Assembly: GCA_021733925.1 (NCBI GenBank)
Contig: JAIPJY010000010.1
Span: 1 to 64,000 of the forward strand
DNA from: Prosthecobacter sp.
GTDB taxonomy: Bacteria > Verrucomicrobiota > Verrucomicrobiia > Verrucomicrobiales > Verrucomicrobiaceae
Length of the DNA: 64,000 nucleotides
Direction: 5' to 3'
Shown here: positions 1 through 7,876 of the stretch, in pieces
Layout: every line of letters starts with the position of its first letter
Position numbering within the stretch: position 1 is the first letter of the stretch
Program-made: the position numbers and the translations under genes
The notes under the pieces: model-generated
Seen by the model: the letters and a program-made list of their open reading frames with translations, nothing else
Database searches by the model: none
What the model was told of the DNA's origin: nothing

Positions 1-82
1 GCGACATTGATTTCCATGCCCACTACCCTCCAAGGCGCGGCTACACCCAACAACTCTTCCCATGCTTTTGTGTCCATTCTGG

Positions 83-1762
83 CTACTTGGTTCTCTTTTC
101 GTCACTCCGCATCACACGGAAATGTTTGAATGGCCATTTATTCCCCTGTCCGATGCCATTGATTGTCACTACCAGTGGATCGGACGCCCCGGTTTGTTGA
201 GGGGTCATGGTTTGAGTGCCATTTTTGACTTCAAGCTTAAATATAGTGCTCCCTGCTCCGCACAAGTCAGTTTTAGCGGGCCGATCGCCATCGCCCGGAA
301 CCATCAACCAAGGACGCTTTGACTGATCAGGATTCAGCACATGGCGGTTGAAGTTATCGAACCCGCTTTCCGAATCATGTTCTTTAAACTCCACCGGCAA
401 TAGCTCAATCCGGCGCGTCCCCGCCGTGGTGAGTTCTGGAAACAGCACCCCGCTGGTGTTTTTGGAAATGTCATCTCCTTCGAGAATGGTGAATTCCAGG
501 GCCTCCGCGGTGGTCGTAGTCGTTCCAGTGTCGGTCACAATCGTCGTCACTTTCAGATAGGTGCGCTTGATCTCCGGCTTGATCAAGTTTTCCTGTGAAT
601 CCTTCGGCGCGGTGGCTCCGGCTTTCAGGCGGCGCACGAGGCGGAACTCCGCCTTGGCGGTGCCCACCCCCCGCTCAATCGTAGCATAGGCTTCCACCCC
701 GCCACTGGAAGTCAGTTCGGCCACTCCAGTTCCTCCCGACGGAGAGATGGGTTCCCATTCTTTCAGCGGTGCCAGATCCACCTTGGGATGCGCCGCTTTC
801 GCACCGTTGGCCAGCTCTGTTGCTGTGCCAAGCTCGTTGGTCGTGCAACTGCCCGTCCAAATTTCGTGTTCGAGATCGTCATCCAGATAGGTCTGATAGG
901 CATAAGTGACGGCGTCTTCAGGATTTGGCCCTCCTCCAGATGGCTGCACAACCGTGTTAACCTCACGGCGGTGCTGCTGCAATCCAATTTCATACGCGGC
1001 CTCAGCCTCAGCCAGCTGCGCTTGGGTCCACTTCCAGGACGGCGGTGGCTTGGCTGGGTCCGTACCCTGCGCCACCTCATCACCATCACTGACACCGTCG
1101 CCGTCCGTGTCTATTTTGGCCGGGTCCGTCCCCGCCTGATACTCGGCCAGATTGGTCAATCCGTCCTGATCGAAGTCGCCGCCCGCGATCTGATTGAGGT
1201 TGCCAAACATCTGCAACTCCCACACATCGGGGATGCCGTTTTGATTGGCGTCCCCCGTGTCCATTTCAAAGCTGAACACCGTCTTCAACTGCCCGAGGTT
1301 GGCCAGCGCATAGTCATCCGCATTCTTGCCGCTCCACGGGTAAATGCCGGCCGGGGTCACGCCGGCCTCAGCCAGGCGGTCGTAATACAAGCGCACCACG
1401 CTTTTGAGCTGGCCGATGGTGAGGGCGGCGTAGTCATCCCGCGTGACGCCCTCGGCGGGCGAGGCCTCCCATTCCGCTATCAGGGCGTTGATGTCATTTC
1501 CCGCCCCGCCAGTCAGCGCGCTGTTCATCTCGGCGGCCGCCTTCTTCGCCACATTCTTGAGCTGGCCGATATTGGCCACCGTGTAATCATCCGCCACCGC
1601 ACCGGAGGTGAGCACCTGCTGCGTATCCCACCAGCCAGGGGCGACGGCGGTGGCGCTTTGCAGCAGCAGGCTGGTGAAGAGCAGCAGCGTGGAAACCTCG
1701 CGCACGCACTGTCGGCGCAGCGCACGCAGCATGCGGAATGAAGTTGGGGAAGGGGAGGTCAT
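83..1762 (-). CDS. Secreted protein with GQLK repeats and TSP3/EF-hand-like calcium loops
   Basis: This is a 559-residue protein of unknown function, probably exported. A signal-peptide-like segment (basic MLRALRRQ, then a Leu-rich core ending SATAVA) lies near the N-terminus. Three repeats of the form DDY-x-x-A-N-x-GQLK-x-V follow in the first ~150 residues. Next comes a block of Asp-rich loops (DANQNGIPD, DFDQDGLTNLAEY, DTDGDGVSDGDE, each followed by GTDP) typical of thrombospondin-3 or dockerin-type calcium binding. The C-terminal ~300 residues are not recognised. The ATG at 1762 is used; an in-frame TTG at 1780 and an ATG at 1732 (which gives the cleanest signal peptide) are alternatives. 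It lies 49 bases after the 900-residue secreted protein gene on the same strand and probably shares its transcript. I recall GQLK/calcium-loop proteins as common in Verrucomicrobia, and infer a cell-surface role. Confidence 0.75.
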   Translation of the reverse strand: MTSPSPTSFRMLRALRRQCVREVSTLLLFTSLLLQSATAVAPGWWDTQQVLTSGAVADDYTVANIGQLKNVAKKAAAEMNSALTGGAGNDINALIAEWEASPAEGVTRDDYAALTIGQLKSVVRLYYDRLAEAGVTPAGIYPWSGKNADDYALANLGQLKTVFSFEMDTGDANQNGIPDVWELQMFGNLNQIAGGDFDQDGLTNLAEYQAGTDPAKIDTDGDGVSDGDEVAQGTDPAKPPPSWKWTQAQLAEAEAAYEIGLQQHRREVNTVVQPSGGGPNPEDAVTYAYQTYLDDDLEHEIWTGSCTTNELGTATELANGAKAAHPKVDLAPLKEWEPISPSGGTGVAELTSSGGVEAYATIERGVGTAKAEFRLVRRLKAGATAPKDSQENLIKPEIKRTYLKVTTIVTDTGTTTTTAEALEFTILEGDDISKNTSGVLFPELTTAGTRRIELLPVEFKEHDSESGFDNFNRHVLNPDQSKRPWLMVPGDGDRPAKTDLCGAGSTIFKLEVKNGTQTMTPQQTGASDPLVVTINGIGQGNKWPFKHFRVMRSDEKRTK

Positions 1763-1811
1763 CTCGGCCAGAAGTTGCAAGTTTCAGGTGTCAGGTTCAC
1801 AGCGGTCGTCC

Positions 1812-4514
1812 TCACGGTTCCCCTCCCTCCTGAAACTCTCCCATGCTGATGTCCCCGCCCGGCCGCACCCGCAGCACCCCGCGGATCGTGCTCACCCCAT
1901 CCTCCGCCGGGTCCAGCACCACCCCGCTGATCGCGCCGTTGCCAGCCGGGTCAAACAGCGTGAGCGCCCCGCCCGTGCCAAGCTGCATGACCGGCAGGGT
2001 GCTCTGCGCGCTGCTGTCTGCCGCACGCGCCCACTGCCACTGCGCCTGCGGGCGGCTGAGGATGTTGAAGAGGCTGGCTGTGTATGACGTGTCCGTGCCC
2101 TGCATGTCGGCAAACTGCATCGTGACCCCGGCCGTGGCGGCGCTCTGACTCAGCGCGCCGAAAGTGACCACGTTGCCGGTGATGTCGAGGTCGGCGTCGA
2201 TGGTCTGCAGGTTGTTGGCATTGAGCGTGGGATTGACCTGCGTGCCGTCAAAGCTCCCGCTGTAGGCCATGCGCCCGTCGCGCAGGCGCACGCTGCCGCG
2301 CACATCGTTCAGCGTGCCCAGGGTGTTTCCCTGCACCGGATCGGTCACGTTCACCAGCCGCAGCCCGTTGGCGTCCGCAGCGTCCAGGGAGAGTTGCTGA
2401 CCCTGGTAATAGCCCTGGTAGAGCGCGGTGCCGTTTTCGTCCGTGCCCGTGTAGCGCCACACCTGCCCGCCCACCAGGAAGGTGGCCGGCAGCCCCTCAG
2501 GTGCCTGCGGCAGGCTCCAGAGAGCGTGGTTGTCATTGGGGTCAACGCCGTACACCGGCACGGGAAATCCGCTGCCTGGGGCGCTGGTCTGAAACAGGTG
2601 GGCCGTGGTGCTGTAGCTGCCGGTGGTGCTGGCTGCGGTGATGTAGTCCGTGTAGGTCACCGTGCCGCTGCCATCCAGGCGCAGCTTGAGCACCCACGCG
2701 CTGGTGTCAGCATGCAGCGCACTGCCGTAGTAGGCGGCGGTGGCGGCCGGCAGAGTGTCGTCCGTTTCTGTACCCCAGTACACCCAGATGCGACCGTCCA
2801 CCACCGTGACGGCAGGGGGCAGGTCCGTAGGAGCCGACTCTCCGGCAAGCTGGAGTGTACCGTCCACATTGGCCGGCACGGCGGGGAGCACGGCGCCCTG
2901 CGCATCCTGCAGGAGAAACAGACCCTGGCTGCCGCTGTAGTTGCCGGAGTAGGTGCCTGTGGCATCCGTGCCTGAGATCGCGAGGGTGCCGTCCCCGTTG
3001 TCCGTGAGGCTCAGCGTGGCGGCGTCACCGCCCCCCGCATCCGCAGTAGCCTGGAAGGTATTGGTTTCTGGAGCCGTGCGCGTATAAAAACGACCGCGCA
3101 CCCAGAAGGCATCCGGGCCTACGGTGGGAGGCACGGGTGCCGTGGTGCTGATGGTATAGGTGGTCATGGTGAAAACGTCCGGGCCGGTGTAGGAGCCGCT
3201 TTCCGTGCCGCCGAGATAGCTGGCCACCACATCTGCGGAGGAAGAATTGCTCGTGTTCCCGCTGAGAGTCACGGTGCCGGCGCTTTCATTCACGTAGGTG
3301 TCGCTGCGGCTGCCGGAGTTGTCCTCGTACCCCTGTTCAAAGGGGTACTCCGTGCCGTTCACCCAGAGCGAGGTGGTGCCGGTGAAGAACGGCGTGCTGT
3401 CCGTCCAGCCCTGAGTGGCGGGGTCGGAGGTCTGGATGGTGCTGTCGGTAAAGCCGCCGCTGAGGCTGTAGCTGCCGAAGGCACTTCCGCTGACGCTGGC
3501 ACTGCCTCCATTGAGTGCAAAGTCCCGCACACCACCGCTGATGCTCAGATTCACGCTGCCACCGCCGCTGTCCTGGTAGTAGTCAGTGGCGTTGCCGGAG
3601 GAGTCGATGTCTCCCTGCGTCCAGTTCACCAGCGTGCCATTGACCCACAGCTGCGCGGGCGCAAAACTCGGGCTGCTGCGGTAGGACCAGGTGAGCTGGC
3701 CGAGGTCGGTGAAACTGCTATCGTAGCCGGCGTAGAAGCTGCCCGCGTAGGGATCCCAGCCGCTGATGTCGGTGTGGGACATATAAGTATAGCCGTCGTA
3801 AGACGACGAGACGTACAGTGTTCCGCCGTCCGGGCTGGTGAAGCTGTCCATCCAGCCAGAGGTGTCGATGGTGTAGCCTGTGCCGTCGTCGGAATGGTAG
3901 GATGTCCAAGTGCCGGAGACCCACGTGTACGTGGCTCCAAAGAGACTGAACTGGCTCGCGCTGTTGGGACTCTGGCTGTCTCCATTAAGGTTCGCGCTAT
4001 AGGTGCTGGAGCCCGTCGAATCATCCCACGAGTAGTAGTAGCTGCTGCCATTGGCTGCACTGTAGGTCTCGCTGCCATTGGAGGTGAGCTGCCCGCCCAT
4101 CAAGTCGAGATTGTAAATGGCGCTGTAATCATGCTGCGTGAACACGTGACCGTTGTAGTTGAACGTGCCAGTCTCAGAGTAGTTCTGTGACATGTCGCCG
4201 TAACTGCCCGACTGCAGAAAGCCGTCCACCCCGGAGCCGCTGGCAGAGGCCACCGAGGTATTGCTGGTTTGGCCTGTAACGGTGACGGTGGTACCACTGG
4301 TGGCCCCCGTATAAATGTCGTAGCGCAAACTACCGCCGTCCTCGTATGACGCGGCTTGATCCCACGTGAAAGTCTCGCCGTGGATGACGATCGAAGTGCC
4401 GCCAAAAAGCGGGCTGCTGCCTTCGTCCAGCGCCGGCGCGGAAGCCGGATGCAGCAGGCACAGAACCAGCGTGGTCGCGAGCAGCGAGAGTGAAAAATCC
4501 GGGGTCAGTTTCAT
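1812..4514 (-). CDS. Large secreted Ser/Thr/Gly/Tyr-rich repeat protein
   Basis: This is a 900-residue hypothetical protein with a clear signal peptide (MKLTPDFSLSLLATT, Leu-rich core, cleavage near APA-LDE). The mature chain holds about seven diverged repeats of roughly 90-110 residues. Each opens with a hydrophobic W/G motif: LFGGTSIVIHG, LFGATYTWVSG, LWVNGTLVNW, LWVNGTEYPF, FWVRGRFYTR, IWVYWGTE and FLVGGQVWRY. Each then has a run rich in S, T, G, Y, D and N, in keeping with repeated beta structure. No cysteine is seen after the signal peptide, no catalytic motif is recognised, and no sorting signal is obvious at the C-terminus (ends EFQEGGEP). The ATG at 4514 has no strong ribosome-binding site. 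It is the first gene of a likely two-gene minus-strand unit. An adhesin or matrix role is possible but unproven. Confidence 0.75.
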   Translation of the reverse strand: MKLTPDFSLSLLATTLVLCLLHPASAPALDEGSSPLFGGTSIVIHGETFTWDQAASYEDGGSLRYDIYTGATSGTTVTVTGQTSNTSVASASGSGVDGFLQSGSYGDMSQNYSETGTFNYNGHVFTQHDYSAIYNLDLMGGQLTSNGSETYSAANGSSYYYSWDDSTGSSTYSANLNGDSQSPNSASQFSLFGATYTWVSGTWTSYHSDDGTGYTIDTSGWMDSFTSPDGGTLYVSSSYDGYTYMSHTDISGWDPYAGSFYAGYDSSFTDLGQLTWSYRSSPSFAPAQLWVNGTLVNWTQGDIDSSGNATDYYQDSGGGSVNLSISGGVRDFALNGGSASVSGSAFGSYSLSGGFTDSTIQTSDPATQGWTDSTPFFTGTTSLWVNGTEYPFEQGYEDNSGSRSDTYVNESAGTVTLSGNTSNSSSADVVASYLGGTESGSYTGPDVFTMTTYTISTTAPVPPTVGPDAFWVRGRFYTRTAPETNTFQATADAGGGDAATLSLTDNGDGTLAISGTDATGTYSGNYSGSQGLFLLQDAQGAVLPAVPANVDGTLQLAGESAPTDLPPAVTVVDGRIWVYWGTETDDTLPAATAAYYGSALHADTSAWVLKLRLDGSGTVTYTDYITAASTTGSYSTTAHLFQTSAPGSGFPVPVYGVDPNDNHALWSLPQAPEGLPATFLVGGQVWRYTGTDENGTALYQGYYQGQQLSLDAADANGLRLVNVTDPVQGNTLGTLNDVRGSVRLRDGRMAYSGSFDGTQVNPTLNANNLQTIDADLDITGNVVTFGALSQSAATAGVTMQFADMQGTDTSYTASLFNILSRPQAQWQWARAADSSAQSTLPVMQLGTGGALTLFDPAGNGAISGVVLDPAEDGVSTIRGVLRVRPGGDISMGEFQEGGEP

Positions 4515-4756
4515 GATCGTGGTGGTAAATGCGTTAATCCAGTCAGCCTCGCGTTTATCAAATCGACCTCGGTGGGTGTCGATGTTTTTCGCACTCGCAT
4601 AGCTCTAAAACCGTACATTCCACTCAAGCGCCACCGACCCCATCGCCCCAGCGCCTCATAGGGCTAAAGGTGTGAACTAAGCTGTTGCTTAAGAATCGAC
4701 CGCAACTGACGCTTGCCTCACCGAGTGACAAATCTGAGCTCGCGAATTTCCTCTAA

Positions 4757-5039
4757 ATGGCCGCCAGTCTGCGCAGAAACCTGATCGACCTGATGATGAT
4801 CAACGCGGGCCTGAGGATGCGCACCTGATCTCGGCTTCGCCCGTGAGTATCGTGATCCGATGTATCAACTCTTTGTAGCCAAGATGTTTGAGATTCGAAA
4901 GAAGCCATTGGACGTTTTGTTCTCCAAAGAAGAGCTTGAAAGACAGGAGGCACTGGCTGCGCAGATCGTCACAAAAAACATGGCAGGCATTATGTACGCA
5001 TCGACTGACGTAAAACATTGTCAATCAAAGCCAAATTGA
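4757..5039 (+). pseudogene. Possible frameshifted relic of a small protein gene
   Basis: An ATG at 4757 opens a helical, protein-like segment (MAASLRRNLIDLMM...) that stops at 4826. The +1 frame is open from 4815 to the TGA at 5037-5039. It encodes a Lys/Glu-rich amphipathic stretch with segments such as FAREYRDPMYQLFVAKMFE, then FSKEELERQEALAAQIV. The two pieces would join into one ~90-residue protein if a single frameshift lay near 4815-4826. The downstream frame also has its own ATG at 4854, giving about 59 residues. I do not recognise the family. The composition looks more coding-like than the other open frames in this gap, but this is a judgement by eye. Confidence 0.3.
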
Positions 5040-5225
5040 GGGGGGTGCGGCGGATGAGGCGCGTGAGTACGACGACGCTGATCACGGTGTCTCGTGCATC
5101 GACTTCCGACTGATCACTCCTGCCCACTCCAAATGCGCGGTGTGTGGCCTTCTCCTCCGTCGGCCAGTGGAAGATGCCGCTGATCGCGGCAAGGCGTTCT
5201 CCTCGGAATGGTTGATTCACCTGAT

Positions 5226-5249
5226 CCCCGCAGGTTCAGCCCTGCGGGG
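5226..5249. repeat. GC-rich hairpin (8-bp perfect inverted repeat)
   Basis: CCCCGCAG (5226-5233) and CTGCGGGG (5242-5249) form a perfect 8-bp stem around an 8-base loop. No T-run follows directly. It may be part of a small dispersed palindromic element or an RNA structure. Confidence 0.6.
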
Positions 5250-5268
5250 CAGTCCTTCGGACAGTCTC

Positions 5269-5294
5269 AAACGCCTGCATCTTTCGGCGTTTTT
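5269..5294 (+). terminator. Terminator-like hairpin
   Basis: AAACGCC (5269-5275) pairs with GGCGTTT (5286-5292) around a 10-base loop, and the T-run continues to 5294. The stem is short and only partly GC-rich, so it would be a weak intrinsic terminator. No clear gene ends just upstream apart from the possible relic at 4757-5039. Confidence 0.3.
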
Positions 5295-5400
5295 AAGTTG
5301 GCGTGCGATTTTACTGGAGATGCAGGTTCCTGTTTGCCGCAGGAAGCGGCGTGACCAATTGGCTCTTGTACGGTGCCCTGCGTGTACAACTGCCCAGAAA

Positions 5401-5463
5401 CCGCTCAGAGGACTGAGCGGACCACTTTACTGGCGTCCGCGCGACTACTGGCGTCCGCGCGAC
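5401..5463. repeat. Inverted repeat followed by an 18-bp tandem duplication
   Basis: CCGCTCAG (5401-5408) and CTGAGCGG (5413-5420) form a perfect 8-bp stem with a 4-base loop. Eight bases further on, TACTGGCGTCCGCGCGAC occurs twice back to back (5428-5445 and 5446-5463) without mismatch. A hairpin plus short tandem repeat in a gene-free stretch resembles a small intergenic repeat element. Whether it recurs elsewhere in the genome cannot be seen from this window. Confidence 0.6.
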
Positions 5464-5940
5464 GCCCCTTGGATGTCTTTCGCCGCTGGGTTTGCCACAA
5501 AATGCCATGGGCGAAGCCATGCCACTGACGACAGCGACGGGGCATACTGAGAGGGGGAGGCATGAAAACCCTTTCAAAACCACTGGGGCAGCACGTCGCA
5601 AGACGCCAAACCCTGAACGTAGGGGAGGCACCGCGTTGTTGGTCTGCTTGGTTCAGAGGGGGAATAAGCCATGGGCTTGTGCTGGCGAAGGGGGCTTTTT
5701 TCGAAACCTTGCTTTCATCAGTGTTTCCCTGAGATTTGTCGTAGGAAAATAAATCGGCTTGCTGAATCTCGTGAAAGTCGTTACTTATGTCCAGCGTTTG
5801 AGTCCACGGCTCCGCCAGCGGCTTTCCACTGAAAGCGCTTTTTTCTGACTTTCCCTGCATGATTTTTTCTTTGTCGCGTCCACACACCCCGCATGATCGG
5901 GAGACAGCAGGCGCGTGCATGTCGGGAATCGAGTCCGCGT

Positions 5941-5949
5941 TGATATGAT
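5941..5949 (+). promoter_or_regulatory. Possible extended -10 promoter for infC
   Basis: TGATATGAT fits the extended -10 form TG-N-TATGAT (five of six matches to TATAAT). No good -35 box is seen 17 bases upstream. A start near 5956 would give a leader of about 80 bases before the proposed infC start at 6034. This is pattern matching only. Confidence 0.3.
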
Positions 5950-6022
5950 GTTTTCAGCGCGCCTTTCCCCAAAACTTTTCCAGGTGCCTAATGAAGGGCG
6001 GCCTGGAGTATCGAACACACCC

Positions 6023-6036
6023 GGAGGTATCCTATA
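6023..6036 (+). promoter_or_regulatory. Strong Shine-Dalgarno placed before an AUA codon (infC start)
   Basis: GGAGG at 6023-6027 lies six bases before an ATA at 6034-6036, which is in frame with the IF-3 coding sequence. This is the ideal spacing for a start codon. The first conventional in-frame start, TTG at 6055, is 27 bases from the GGAGG and has no ribosome-binding site of its own. IF-3 genes are known to use rare starts (AUU in E. coli), which lets IF-3 repress its own translation. Confidence 0.65.
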
Positions 6037-7083
6037 AGCAATCCATTCCAGCAGTTGAGCGGCGGCAATTTTGCGCCACGTCCCCAGCAAAACCAAGGCA
6101 CAGGCGGCCCACCGAGGCCTGCGGGCCCGGCCGGCCCAGCCAATTCAGCGCCCGGACCAGCCGCGGGACCGCGCCCAGCGGGACCTGCCGGACCTGCGCT
6201 GGGAGCCTCAAGGCCTGCAGGACCTTCAGGACCGGCTCGTCCGTCAGGAGGCTATCAGGGATCAAGTGGTGCGTTTCGTCCCGGTGGTGGCAATCGTCCC
6301 GGAGGACGGGATCGCCCGAATGGCCGTTTCGTGGATCAAACCCGCATCAATGAGCGCATCCGTGCGCCGAAGGTGCGTGTGGTCGAGGAAGATGGTCAGC
6401 ATCAGCTTGGCGTCCTCCCGACTGCGCAGGCCCTCCGCATCGCCAAGGAGCGTGGGCTGGACTTGGTGGAAGTGGCTCCGAACGCCGATCCGCCGGTGTG
6501 CAAGATTGTCAATTACGGCAAATACAAATACATCCAGGAGAAGCACAAGAAGGAGGCTCACAAACATCAGAAGGGCGGCAAGGTGAAGGAAATGAAATTC
6601 CGCATCGGCATCGACCCGCATGATTACCTGATCAAGATCACGCATGCTGAAGACTTCCTCGCGGAAGGTCACAAGGTGCGCATCCAGCTGCAGTTCCGTG
6701 GCCGTCAGATGGCGCATCAGGAACTCGGTCACCTGCTGGCTAAGAAGATCAAGGCAGACCTGCTGACCATGGGGCACGTCGATCAGGATCCTCGCATGGC
6801 CGGGCGTAACATCAACATGCAGCTCAGTCCGCTGCCTGAGCGCCAACGTCAGCGCAAGTTCAAGACGCACCTTAAAGGCGTCACCGCGCATTCGGACATC
6901 GTCCATCACGAAGAGGGGCATGATCCGCGCGAGGACAAGCATGATGAGCATGATGATCACCACGATGACCATCATGATGACCATCATGACGAGGCCAATC
7001 ACTCGGAGCCGGCACCTGCTGCTGAGGCCCCGCCAGCCAAGGCTGAGGCTGAGGCTCCGCCGCCGCCACCTGCGGCTGAATAA
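6034..7083 (+). CDS. infC: Translation initiation factor IF-3 with long N- and C-terminal extensions
   Basis: IF-3 binds the 30S subunit, checks start codon and initiator tRNA, and prevents early 50S joining. The core begins near residue 105 (INERIRAPKVRVV) and contains the N-domain (GVLPTAQALRIAKERGLDLVEVAP), the linker region (YGKYKYIQEKHKKE) and the C-domain (KEMKFRIGIDPHDY, RGRQMAHQELG). Usual IF-3 is ~180 residues; this one is ~349. The extra parts are a Gly/Pro/Ala-rich N-terminal tail with PAGPAGP-type repeats and a C-terminal His/Asp tail followed by an Ala/Pro/Glu end. The start is placed at the ATA at 6034 because of the GGAGG before it; TTG at 6055 is the fallback. rpmI and rplT, the common partners, are not next to it. 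A strong terminator follows at 7098. Confidence 0.93.
   Translation: MSNPFQQLSGGNFAPRPQQNQGTGGPPRPAGPAGPANSAPGPAAGPRPAGPAGPALGASRPAGPSGPARPSGGYQGSSGAFRPGGGNRPGGRDRPNGRFVDQTRINERIRAPKVRVVEEDGQHQLGVLPTAQALRIAKERGLDLVEVAPNADPPVCKIVNYGKYKYIQEKHKKEAHKHQKGGKVKEMKFRIGIDPHDYLIKITHAEDFLAEGHKVRIQLQFRGRQMAHQELGHLLAKKIKADLLTMGHVDQDPRMAGRNINMQLSPLPERQRQRKFKTHLKGVTAHSDIVHHEEGHDPREDKHDEHDDHHDDHHDDHHDEANHSEPAPAAEAPPAKAEAEAPPPPPAAE
6952..6987 (+). repeat. 12-bp tandem repeat encoding Asp-Asp-His-His in the IF-3 tail
   Basis: Two exact copies of GATGACCATCAT (6964-6975, 6976-6987) follow a variant copy (6952-6963). Together they encode three DDHH units inside a longer His/Asp/Glu-rich stretch. Such a tail could bind divalent metals, and slippage could change the copy number. 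Confidence 0.75.
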
Positions 7084-7097
7084 CTCCAAGTCACCAC

Positions 7098-7131
7098 GAA
7101 GGGCAGGATTCATTTCCTGCCCTTCTTTTTT
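7098..7131 (+). terminator. Intrinsic terminator of infC
   Basis: GAAGGGCAGGA (7098-7108) pairs perfectly with TCCTGCCCTTC (7115-7125) around a 6-base loop, followed by six T (7126-7131). It starts 14 bases after the infC stop. It works in the plus direction only, since no T-run lies on the other side, and it abuts the stop codon of the convergent rpe gene. Confidence 0.92.
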
Positions 7132-7132
7132 G

Positions 7133-7807
7133 TCAGGCCACGGAGGCTGCCAGATCCCGCATCGACTGGTTCATGTCTGGCGGGCCGAAAGACGAGGTGC
7201 CGCAGACGAAGAGATTCGCCCCGTGCTGCTTTGCGATGGGGGCGGTGTTGGTGTAGATGCCGCCATCCACTTCGAGGTGGTATTTCAAACCGTGAGCATC
7301 GCGGTAATCACGCGCCGCAGCCAGTTTTGGCATCGTTTCCTTCTCCATGAAGGGCTGCCCACCGAAGCCCGGGACCACGGTCATCACCAGCAGCAGGTCG
7401 ATGTCATGAACAAACGGCAGCGCGGCTTCAAACGGAGTGTTGGGGTGCAGCGCGAGGCCGCAATGCAGCCCCGCCGCACGGATGCGCTTCAGGGTCTCGG
7501 CCACGCCGGTGTCGTAGTTTGCCTCAACGTGGATCGTGATGTTCTGCGCTCCGGCCTTGATGAAACGCTCCAGGTAGTGATCCGGGCGGTGGATCATGAG
7601 ATGCACGTCGAGATACATGTCGGTGCATTTGCGCACCACCTGCACCATCTGCGGGCCGAAGGAGATGTTGTCCACGAAGTTTCCGTCCATCACATCCAGG
7701 TGCAGCCATTGGGCTCCGGCGGTAGCGGCACGTTTGACCTGGGCGTCGATGTTCGACCAGTCAGAAGCCAGCAGGGAGGGGAGGATGAGGTTCGTCGTGT
7801 GATCCAT
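7133..7807 (-). CDS. rpe: Ribulose-phosphate 3-epimerase
   Basis: This 224-residue (beta/alpha)8 enzyme interconverts ribulose 5-phosphate and xylulose 5-phosphate in the pentose phosphate pathway. The family signatures are clear: ILPSLLASDW at the N-terminus, HLDVMDGNFV (residues 36-45, with the metal-binding His and catalytic Asp), DVHLMI, the phosphate/loop motif VVPGFGGQPF, and EVDGGI with the second catalytic Asp. Length is normal. It starts at the ATG at 7807 and converges on infC, the two being separated by the terminator at 7098-7131. Confidence 0.97.
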   Translation of the reverse strand: MDHTTNLILPSLLASDWSNIDAQVKRAATAGAQWLHLDVMDGNFVDNISFGPQMVQVVRKCTDMYLDVHLMIHRPDHYLERFIKAGAQNITIHVEANYDTGVAETLKRIRAAGLHCGLALHPNTPFEAALPFVHDIDLLLVMTVVPGFGGQPFMEKETMPKLAAARDYRDAHGLKYHLEVDGGIYTNTAPIAKQHGANLFVCGTSSFGPPDMNQSMRDLAASVA

Positions 7808-7860
7808 GTCCTGAGATAAGGTTCAGGGTTTAAAGTTCAAGGTTTGAGTTGAAGCGGACT

Positions 7861-7875
7861 GCGTTTATAAAACGC
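7861..7875 (+). repeat. Small palindrome just before the tadA start
   Basis: GCGTTT (7861-7866) and AAACGC (7870-7875) form a perfect 6-bp stem with a 3-base loop, ending one base before the proposed GTG start of tadA. No Shine-Dalgarno is present here. The hairpin could affect initiation, or it could indicate that the true start is the ATG at 7922. Confidence 0.4.
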
Positions 7876-7876
7876 G

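Larger units (their letters stand above)
4515..6033. other. Long intergenic stretch without a firm gene
   Basis: No reading frame here has convincing length and composition on either strand. The stretch holds a protein-like but interrupted frame (4757-5039), a GC-rich hairpin (5226-5249), a terminator-like hairpin (5269-5294), a hairpin (5401-5420) followed by an 18-bp tandem duplication (5428-5463), and a possible extended -10 promoter for infC (5941-5949). Frames of 100-170 codons between 5140 and 5920 on both strands overlap one another and have low-complexity, Arg/Ser/Pro-rich compositions typical of chance open frames in GC-rich DNA. Confidence 0.6.

Noticed and set aside
788-1741. 317-codon plus-strand open frame
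   Set aside because: It lies opposite the secreted GQLK-repeat protein gene; its Arg/His/Val-rich composition and lack of motifs mark it as a shadow frame.
5405-5920. 171-codon minus-strand open frame
   Set aside because: It spans the tandem duplication and has overlapping rival frames on both strands; no start signal, no recognisable motif and no coding-like composition.
6055-6057. TTG as the start of infC
   Set aside because: There is no ribosome-binding site at a usable distance, whereas GGAGG is ideally placed for the ATA at 6034; kept only as a fallback.
6262-7113. 283-codon minus-strand open frame
   Set aside because: It is antisense to infC; its Ile/Val/Met runs are simply the complement of the His/Asp tail repeats.
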